Notes under the pieces: model-generated
Told to the model about the DNA's origin: nothing
The model's database searches: none
The model's input: the letters and a program-made list of their open reading frames with translations, nothing else
Position numbers and translations under genes: made by a program
Source of the DNA: Alviniconcha marisindica
Taxonomy: Eukaryota; Mollusca; Gastropoda; Provannidae
Length of the DNA: 64,000 nucleotides
Direction of reading: 5' to 3'
NCBI GenBank assembly: GCA_018857735.1
Contig: JABMCL010001960.1
Location: 248,001-312,000, forward strand
Shown: positions 56,901 through 64,000 of the stretch, one piece after another
How positions within the stretch are numbered: the stretch's first letter is position 1
Layout of the letters: each line of letters begins with the position of its first letter

Positions 56901-58597
56901 TCGTTTGATATGCTTGATGACGTGGTAGACGTCCACCTCCTGCTCCTCGTTCAGCCTCTCACACAGCAAGGCCAGTGACACAAACAGCCCTGAGTGCGTG
57001 GCCCCGTCCTCACAATGTACAACTGCAACATCGCAAAGACCACTGTGTACAACTGCAACATCGCAAAGACCACTGTGTACAACTGCAACATCGCAAAGAC
57101 TACTGTGTACAACTGCAACATCGTAAAGACCACTGTGTACAACTGCAACATCGCAAAGAACACTGTGTACAACTGCAACATCGCAAAGACTACTGTGTAC
57201 AACTGCAACATCGTAAAGACCACTGTAACACCACACACCAATCATTGAAACATTGGAACACATCACTGAAACATCTACTATTACGTGGAACAAATCATTG
57301 TATTGTCGCTTAAACACACCAATAGAACGTTAAATAATCGCTCCAACGTGGCCAGCACCAATCATTATGTAGAAAACATTGCTGCAAGCAAAGACAAGCT
57401 ACTTGTCCTTTAAAGGGACTAGCCCACGCACATTCGGCTAAAAACAACAACAATTTTTGGCATGAATTTAGGTACGATTTTTCTGTATCATAAATTTTTG
57501 CTTTGACCCTTTTGAAATACGCCAATTTAAGACTAACTGTAGTGGTCTAAAAATAGATTGGGGATCTCCCCACGGAGTGCAGCTATTTACGGAATGCGTA
57601 TTAAGTCATTACATTTTGTTGTTACACACACGTTTTTTGTAGACTCGGCGCTGACAATGGTGTCGTCCAAGGAACGTAATAATTACCTTATAATTTGTCG
57701 GGCGACTTAACTGATGATTTTGTGAATAATTTTATATCTTTCTTTGAATAAATCTCCTAATCGTGCAATGTGTGACTCACAGGTAGCTGCCGTTTACTAA
57801 TAATGCTTGGCGATGACCGGGTGCAAGGTGTTGAGCGACGAATTTTTCGCAGCGTATTGATCCGATACTGCTACAGGAACTATTTCAGACACCACTTCAT
57901 AATAATAATAATAATAATATTTAATTAAACAAATTAATATTTTTAATGAATTATGCATGGGCCATATGCTCCATGAAGTGTTTATTTTTTATGTCTGTCT
58001 TTTGCATGTTTCCTTTTCAGATACTTCTAGATACCGATGGACCTGTAAATATAAACAATACATTTTAAATTTCTCTTTTAAATGGCAGGACATGTAAATA
58101 CAATTATATGTAAATACCTATAACACATTTTTTTAGTTCATCATACAAACAAACGGTTTTAACAAAGTTAGATGTTTAACAGTTTCTTTTATCTTGTCCC
58201 TAATATGTCGAATGACATCCGAAGACATTAAGACCCAAGAAGAAGAAGAAGAATTGTCCAGCTGGAGCAGCGGCGGATGCAGTTGCAGTCATAGGCAGTT
58301 GCAGTCATAGAAACAAAAGAGGGCTGTGGTTTGCGGCAAATCGCCGGGCCAACATTTGGGCGCGGATAGCCCGCCGTTTTCAGAACCTAAGTGTCCGAAG
58401 ACATCCTTCCACAAGCTAGATTTCAAAACGGCCTTAATTGGGCACGATCACTGAAAATGAGAGATATCGACTGCATTCAACTGAAGTAAACTGTATTAAA
58501 CTGAATGCTGAAATCAGACTCAAATCAGTGTGCGTTGCACAAATAAACACAGATACCTGGCGGTCACATCGAAAGGTTATTTGGAGGGAGCAGATCA

Positions 58598-58675
<78 letters not shown>

Positions 58676-59352
58676 TACATGTATACATTGTATGTATACA
58701 TCTAATATATATATACATGTTATGCATACCTACCTAAAACGGCTGAGCAAGCTCAGTGTCCACAGCAATCTACATATCTCATACTACACACACACACACA
58801 CACCTATAGGGCTGTCAGGGTGGTCCGAGGTGTCCTGGTAGTCCACTACAAGGTCAAGAAGGTCGAGGGCCATAGTTTTTGATACAGGAGTGAAACTGCT
58901 CTTCGCCCATGCATTGAACTGGAACTGGCGCACCATTCGAGGTGGGTCGCGGGGTCGCAGCGTGTTCACTATCTTCAGATTCCGTATCGTTACATTTTCC
59001 TGCAAACATTCAAACATTCTGAGAGGGCTTCATGTCAAGCACAAACATCGCCTAAAGTGTATCAGGATTCTGATGTGTATCATGGTGTTGCTTAAAATGA
59101 TGTTTGCATCAGTCTTTTAACCTGTCAGCTAGCCCGTAAATAAATTGTGTCACGTGAGTCGATTTCGACAGATCAGGGGAGATGTTCTTTCAATACATCG
59201 GACTGTCATCCAGAACTCTCTTCCTGTCTCTGTCAGACTTTTCTCTTCACTCACTTAAGTCAAAACTCTTCTCTTCTGCATACTGATTTGTTGTTTCTGT
59301 CTTCTCTTTTTAACCAACCCACCACCAATACTACATATAATCGTACTCGTGT

Positions 59353-59416
<64 letters not shown>

Positions 59417-61551
59417 TGTGTGTGCGCGTGCGTGCGTGCGTGTGTGTGCGCGTGTGTGTGTGAGTGAGCGTGTGTGTGCTTGTACGTGCGTGTGTGGGTG
59501 TGCGTGCGTGCGTGCGTGTGTGTGTGTGTGTGTGCGCGCGCGCTCGAGTGTGTGTATGTGTGTGCGCATGGGTGTCTGTGTGTGTGGGGGGGAGGGGGGA
59601 TGACGCACGTGTGCGTACAACTGTGTACGCGTGTGTGCTCATGTGTTGGGTTGCGCGCGTGTGTGAATGTGATGATCTGTAGATCTTTGTAAACACTCTG
59701 CGTGCCATAAATAATCTATGATTATTATAATATTTTCTTTACATAGAAGGCGAGGTCAGTCTGAAACTTGCCAGGTCATGCCTCCTTTGGGGGAAGTAAT
59801 TTGGTGCAAACGTTTGGCAGTATAATTATTTAAATTTAATCGCAGATTGCGCCCTCTTCCGCTTCAAACATTCGAATGGTTTCCAACAAGGAAAATCCAA
59901 CGGGGTTTGTCGCCTTGCGCGGCAAAATACCCCCGATGAGTGCCCCGATACTGTAAATCACTTTTATTGGCAGCATACTATAAATTCGAGCTCAGTATGA
60001 CTGTAACAGTACATCTACAGGCCTAGTCTGGTTGCAGAACTATTAGTAGTAGAGAAAATACAGAACTGACAAACATTCAATGATATGTTGGACCATCACT
60101 GTGACACTGACTTTGAACACAGCAATTCAATCTTTTCACGAGGTGATGTATCATCAAACTAAGTTATCATCAAACTAAGTTTGGTTGCAAAAAGATCAGT
60201 ACCTCTGAAGATATGGTAGAAACGATATTTTCATTATACGAAACTGTGGCCCTGACCTTGATGGTAGCAAAACAATCCTTTCGCAGGACACTCTTAGGTT
60301 TTACTACAAAAGGTTCAATGTTAAATAGGTCAGAAGACACCACTTGGACAAACATTCAATGAAGTGTTGAACCTGCACTATGACCCTGACCTTGAACATA
60401 GGATAGCAAAATTTTCAGAAGACATTCCGGCTTGTGATGAGGTACCATGAAACAAATTTTGGTAGCAAAAGGATCAGGAGTTCTGAAGATCTAATAAAAT
60501 CATATTTTGAGTATACAAGACTATACCTTGAATTTTATTTCGCACGACATTCGACCTCATGAAGATATATCGCCATACCATGTTTGGTTACAAAAGGTTT
60601 ACCTGTTTAGATCATCCGGACAAACAATAATTGAAATTTTGACCATTCGCTCTGACCTTGACCTTCAACACAGCACTCCAAAATCTCTACTGGGCACTTT
60701 GCCTTATGATGATCTCTATGAAGCTAAGTTTGGTTGCAAGAGAATTATTAGTTCAGAAGCTACAGTAGAAACACTCATCTTTTGATATACATATATATAT
60801 ATATATATATTTAAGCCCTCACTGTGACCTTGACCTTGCAGATGGCAACCCATTTGTTTCGCATGACACTCCATTCCGTGATGATGCACCAGCATGCCAA
60901 CTGCAAAGGTGGAGCCGTTTAGAAGATATTTTCTGGACAAAGCAGGACAGACCGACATGGTGATTGCCTCTACCCTCTAACGTTATTACGGGGCGGGGCG
61001 GTATACGAATTAATGCGGCAAACAACACTCGAGTAGAGCAGACAATGTCCGTCTGTCTGTCGCCTTTGACTCCAAAGAGGGTAACAGAAATTCGGACCTA
61101 CAATGATCAAGCAATAACTTTTCATACTGGAGCAGTCTTCAGCATCTCCAGCCACATTCCTAGCAGTGGGATTACAGTCTCTGCAACTAGTCAGTACTGA
61201 TGTTACGAGAATATGTGGATGTCTCCAGTTTACAGCTGCACCACTACCATGGAAGTAGTATGTACCGCCTACTGTTTCCATATGGTGCATGCAGCACATG
61301 GCCATCTACACACAAGAACAATTCCCACTGAAATGCTCACCTGCTGAAAAGCTGCTGTGGTCTCGATAAAAAAAGGTTCCCACTGCTTCATGATGACGTC
61401 AGTGGGCCAATACTTGGCGCAAGTGTCATCTTCATGTTTGTAGTTGTCCATCATGACGATGGTGGTGACGCGATGGTCGTACACCATTCGCCAGAAGTCA
61501 ATGAGAGTGGTGTGCAGCGGGGTCTGTGTGATGATGAACTGGTTCCGCTTC
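50864..61551 (-). CDS. Receptor-type protein tyrosine phosphatase, 3' four exons (D2 domain and C-terminus)
   Basis: Receptor PTPs are single-pass membrane proteins; the distal cytoplasmic domain D2 is usually inactive and binds or regulates D1. Four minus-strand exons join in phase into about 236 codons. They read QFIITQTPLHTTLIDFWRMV and VYDHRVTTIVMM (core strands), DTCAKYWP, then ENVTIRNLKIVNTL and VRQFQFNAW, then the active-site loop VVHCEDGATHSGLF, then DVYHVIKHIKRRRTQIMLD and DQFRFCYKALWDFI, a 36-residue tail and a TGA stop. The signature HCxxGxxR is HCEDGATHS (Cys kept, Arg replaced by His) and the WPD loop is WAK, so catalysis is not expected. Upstream exons (D1, membrane span, ectodomain) lie beyond the right edge. 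The receptor subtype cannot be assigned. Confidence 0.93.
51194..51275. repeat. (GA)n microsatellite
   Basis: About 40 units in the last phosphatase intron. From here to 53080 no gene was recognised; a local duplication links 52287-52370 with 52628-52715. Confidence 0.95.
53080..53745 (+). mobile_element. LINE 3' fragment (plus strand)
   Basis: Frames read LHWLPVEFH (53137), RLPSAHHLSLLGRRAFF-like text (53255-53310), APLLWNNL and SSFKSALKTHLFS (53370-53410), then a (GT)n array and GTAAGCGCCTTAGAAAATAC, a LINE 3' end. Confidence 0.8.
53798..53956. repeat. (GA)n and (GACA)n microsatellites
   Basis: A GA array of about 90 bp is followed directly by about 16 GACA units. Confidence 0.97.
54300..56385 (-). 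mobile_element. LINE with RNase H domain (I/Jockey-like)
   Basis: From 56380 downwards: reverse transcriptase remnants (FGYIRNAFARKEHVLVIFF-like 56160; LFADYFAVSIRAKSFPHAER at 55820-55880, catalytic FADD changed to FADY), then NCLKVKDVLKVVDHTDW (55540-55600), then an RNase H domain: IFTDGSKVDEKAAAAAV (55030, first catalytic Asp), MELQAV (catalytic Glu, 54910) and FFSDSLSALQAL (second Asp, 54830). Several shifts and stops. It lies in the last phosphatase intron, on the gene's strand. Confidence 0.85.
56874..57022 (-). CDS. Receptor PTP D2, exon C (active-site loop)
   Basis: 149 bp, phase 1 to 0, from GATGTTGCAG|TTGTACA to GATTAC|GTTAGT. It encodes VVHCEDGATHSGLFVSLALL, CERLNEEQEVDVYHVIKHIK and RRRTQIMLDY. 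The catalytic Cys is present but the Arg is His. The acceptor is the last of seven copies in a 30-bp minisatellite. Confidence 0.92.
57017..57232 (-). repeat. 30-bp minisatellite over the exon C splice acceptor (7 copies)
   Basis: The unit TGTACAACTGCAACATCGCA plus AAGACCACTG (plus strand) recurs with CAACATCG at 57026, 57056, 57086, 57116, 57146, 57176 and 57206. On the gene strand every unit gives GATGTTGCAG|TTGTACA. The period of 30 keeps the reading frame and no unit contains a stop in the exon's frame. Confidence 0.97.
57900..58260. repeat. Repeat scraps
   Basis: (ATA)n at 57900-57925 and, at 58200-58255, ATGTCGAATGACATCCGAAG with (GAA)n, a sister of the LINE end at 40745-41200. Nothing else is recognised between 57233 and 58600. 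Confidence 0.5.
58603..58671. repeat. (TA)n microsatellite
   Basis: About 34 units. Confidence 0.97.
58804..58999 (-). CDS. Receptor PTP D2, exon B (donor inside (GT)n)
   Basis: 196 bp, phase 0 to 1, from ATGTTTGCAG|GAAAATG to CCTATAG|GTGTGTG. It encodes ENVTIRNLKIVNTLRPRDPP, VRQFQFNAWAKSSFTP and DYQDTSDHPDSPI. The WPD-loop aspartate is lost (WAK). The intron starts with about 11 GT repeats. Confidence 0.93.
59349..59590. repeat. (GT)n microsatellite with GC-rich variants
   Basis: GT array, then GTGC/GCGT mixtures. Long ORFs here on both strands are repeat read-through. Confidence 0.95.
59915..60965. repeat. TGACCTTGACC tandem family, block 3
   Basis: It begins GTCGCCTTGCGCGGCAAAAT (compare 19080) and continues with units containing ACAAACATTCAATGA, CTGACCTTGA, TTTGGTTGCAAAAGGATCAG and ATATCGCCATACCA. 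Cores lie at about 60248, 60378, 60653 and 60825. It ends GGACAGACCGACATGGTGAT. Confidence 0.85.
61341..61551 (-). CDS. Receptor PTP D2, exon A
   Basis: 211 bp from CATGCCTAG|GAAGCGG to TTCAGCAG|GTGAGC. It begins with the third base of a split codon and ends in phase 0. It encodes KRNQFIITQTPLHTTLIDFW, KHEDDTCAKYWPTD and IETTAAFQQ. QTP replaces the QGP seen in active domains. Confidence 0.93.
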
Positions 61552-61859
61552 CTAGGCATGCCACACAAAGAAGCATTTCATTCACAAGCCTTACTCAGTC
61601 ACGAGACTTGCTTCATGTGCGACATGACTCATAGTTACGAGACATGAGCCGGGCTTCTGAGCTACATGACTCACATGGTTATGAGGCATGGGGTTCCTAA
61701 GCTACGTGACCCAGTCACACGAGGCATTGCCTCCAGGCGCTACGTTATAGTCACAATATATGGCCATGTCGATTCCGTTGCGTCCTAATCTAAATGAATA
61801 ATTATAACCAAAAGCATAATGGTTTTGTTTGGTGCAAGGTACTGTGAAATAATCAATAC

Positions 61860-61940
61860 CAAATAATGATAATAATGGGTACTTAGAGCGCCAAACCCGA
61901 ACGCTTAAATACGCGTTTTTTAAATGCACATGCACGCACG

Positions 61941-61978
<38 letters not shown>

Positions 61979-62640
61979 GCACGCACGCACGCACGCACGC
62001 ACGCGCGCGCACGTATCTCAGGGCAATGGGACTGAAGAAAAGATTTCTGAAAAGCAATGTTTTCAAGGAAGATTTAAAGAACTGACAGAGGTAGAATGAC
62101 GGACAGAAACAGGGTTTGTTCCAGATAGCTGGAACTTGGTAAGAGAAGGAGCGCTGACCATTGGCCCCTGTATGGAAGGATGGTATTCTGATCACTCGGG
62201 TGTCTGTCGGGAAAGAATGTAAAGGTGAAGAAGTTCTAAAAGACAGATGGGAGCTTGATGAGAAATGATCTTAAAGTAACGCAAAAAAACAACTTGTAAT
62301 CGATCCTCTGCTCAATGGGTAGCTAGTGAAGAGAATGAAGCATAGGAGTGACGTGGTCGGATATGGATGGTCTGAAAATGAGTCTGGCAGCATCGGTCTG
62401 TACCTTTTGGAGTTTAGAAAGCAGATGCTTAGGACAGCCCGCCAAAAGCTAGTAGCAGTAATCTAGTCTTGAAAGAACAAACGCACACAACACTGTTTTG
62501 GTGACATCTTTGGTCAAATCGTGGCATTTTGCACTGATCCGACGAAGTTCCAGACAGCATATACGACAAACTGAGCAGGATCAAGACAGACGCCGTGGTT
62601 GCGAACTGTGTAGACAAGTTTGACGTTGTTGCGTGACAAA
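61860..62640 (-). mobile_element. LINE 3' fragment (L2-like)
   Basis: The minus strand reads LSYMLSGTSSDQ (62560), LLAGCPKHLLSKLQKVQTDA (62400-62450), ARLIFRPSI, LPIEQRIDYK (62300), RIPSFHTGANGQRSFSYQVP and AIWNKPCF (62100-62190), FKSSLKTLLF, then a (CA)n and a GAGCGCCAAAC (inverted) 3' end at about 61880. It lies in the intron upstream of exon A. Confidence 0.82.
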
Positions 62641-62740
62641 AACGTGTCAAATTTGAAGCACTGCCTGCATATTTTGTCACCCCTTCGCCAGCAACTCTAT
62701 AATCTGTCTGTCTTCTTCCCTCGATGCATGCGTGCACTCG

Positions 62741-62774
<34 letters not shown>

Positions 62775-62892
62775 TGCGTGCGTGCGTGCGTGTGTGTTTG
62801 TGTGTGTGTGCGTGTATTGTGTTGTGTGTGTGTGTATGAGTGAGTGCGTGCGTGCGTGAGTGCGCGCGCGCCTTTATGTATGTGTGTGTGTG

Positions 62893-62969
<77 letters not shown>

Positions 62970-63465
62970 CGTATATGTTGCGTTGCGTTTTCTACATAAG
63001 TCAGTGTTAAACTGAAATCTTGTATTGCTTTGAGTAGACTACAAGCCAACTACTGCCTGTATCTCTCTGTGAGCTACGTCAAATATGATTACATCGAGAC
63101 CAATAGTGTGGTTTGATGGTGTGGTGTGTATGTCCAGTAGATATGTTGTGGTATGGTTTGATGAAGCTGAAGGTAAACGTGGACTGACGTTGGGTGTGAT
63201 GACTGTTGTTGATGCTATTTTTTTAAATTCTTTTTTAATAACGTTGCTTGCTTGTGACAAAAACGTGTCAAATTTGAAGCACTGCCTGCACGTTTTGTCA
63301 CCCCTTCGCCAGCAACTCTATAATCTGTCTGTCTTCTTCCCTCGATGCGTGCGTGCACTCGCTCGTGTGTGTGTGTGTCGTGAATTCTGCCGGTCTAATT
63401 TCCTCTGTCGCAGTTCATTAAGCTTAATTTTTCTTTGTCATCTCTCCACTTCCCTGCAGTGGGCT
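62629..63465 (+). repeat. Duplicated segment with (GT)n arrays
   Basis: TGACAAAAACGTGTCAAATT through CTCGATGCRTGCGTGCACTC (about 115 bp) occurs at 62632-62745 and again at 63255-63368. Each copy leads into a GT array. Family B (63365-63465) follows. Confidence 0.85.
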
Positions 63466-63517
63466 ACTGCTACCGCCAAAAATGTGAGGTCTGTTGCGGC
63501 ACGTTTTGTCACTAAAG

Positions 63518-63630
<113 letters not shown>

Positions 63631-64000
63631 ATGGTAATGAATAGTTTAAAAACAATAAAGAAAAACAAATAATGTACTTTGATTGAAATGTTCAGTACCA
63701 GTGGTGTGTAAGGCTTTAAACTCCAGAAGTAGTATACATTTCATTGCAGAATGCTCAGAATGCTCACAGTTCTTTTGAAAATTTGATGGATCCATTGAAT
63801 TCTGCTGCTTTGGTCTTCTTTGTTTCACGACTATTTCACTTTTCACTTCTAACGTCAGTGCGCGGTGCAAGCAGCAAGGCCGACACAGTGGAGTAATCTC
63901 CTATACTTAAAGAACAAATTTCGGCGGGTTTTTATTGTCGGTGGAAGGATCAAAGCTGGTCGAGGGCAGGAGTGACGCTTTTCAAGAAGTTCGACCACAC

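Noticed and set aside
56951..57317. CRISPR-like array or a novel repeat protein in the 30-bp units
   Set aside because: There are no unique spacers, units abut, and the host is an animal. All frames are open only because the period is a multiple of three. It is treated as a minisatellite over a splice site.
59255..59708. ORFs of 121-125 codons (minus) and others on the plus strand
   Set aside because: CA/GT and CGCA repeat read-through.

Overview
This is a eukaryotic (animal) genomic window. Coding sequence is split into short exons with GT-AG borders. The introns are long and full of GT, GA and TA microsatellites, and many decayed non-LTR retrotransposons are present. There are no operons, ribosome binding sites or dense ORFs. 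The repeat style and the proteins suggest a lophotrochozoan, most likely a marine gastropod mollusc; this is inference, and the species cannot be named from the sequence alone.

Two host genes can be read with confidence, both on the minus strand. (1) Folylpolyglutamate synthase (FPGS) covers the left 40.6 kb. Seven exons (40377-40592, 25960-26091, 24448-24566, 18811-18925, 15215-15457, 9825-9902, 2270-2417) join in perfect phase into about the first 350 residues; the last exons lie beyond the left edge. Intron 3 uses a GC-AG border. Two small in-phase candidate exons near 39.4 and 38.9 kb may be alternative FPGS starts or a separate tiny gene. (2) The 3' end of a receptor-type protein tyrosine phosphatase covers 50.86-61.55 kb. 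Four exons (61341-61551, 58804-58999, 56874-57022, 50864-51019) encode most of the last, membrane-distal (D2) phosphatase domain, the C-terminal tail and the stop codon. Its active-site residues are changed, so D2 is a pseudophosphatase. The rest of the gene lies beyond the right edge.

Most remaining DNA is mobile or repetitive. An L2/CR1-like LINE (44.03-48.15 kb, minus) is split by a 1.24-kb solo LTR with a 4-bp target duplication. Other LINE remnants lie at 5.6-6.6, 12.0-13.0, 20.8-21.7, 27.8-28.35, 28.85-31.0, 40.75-41.2, 43.85, 49.1-50.0, 53.1-53.7, 54.3-56.4 and 61.86-62.64 kb. DNA-transposon-like units include a TTAA-flanked element with a broken THAP domain (33.66-36.03 kb), a 1.6-kb element with 45-bp perfect terminal inverted repeats (16.47-18.09 kb) and a fold-back array (32.7-33.4 kb). 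A tandem/dispersed family built around the motif TGACCTTGACC occurs in at least three blocks.

The most unusual feature is in the phosphatase gene. A 30-bp minisatellite (7 units, 57.02-57.23 kb) copies the intron/exon junction immediately in front of the active-site loop. Each unit keeps an AG acceptor and the open reading frame, so use of upstream acceptors would add 10-residue steps next to the catalytic loop. The preceding exon's 5' splice site is the first repeat of a (GT)n microsatellite.
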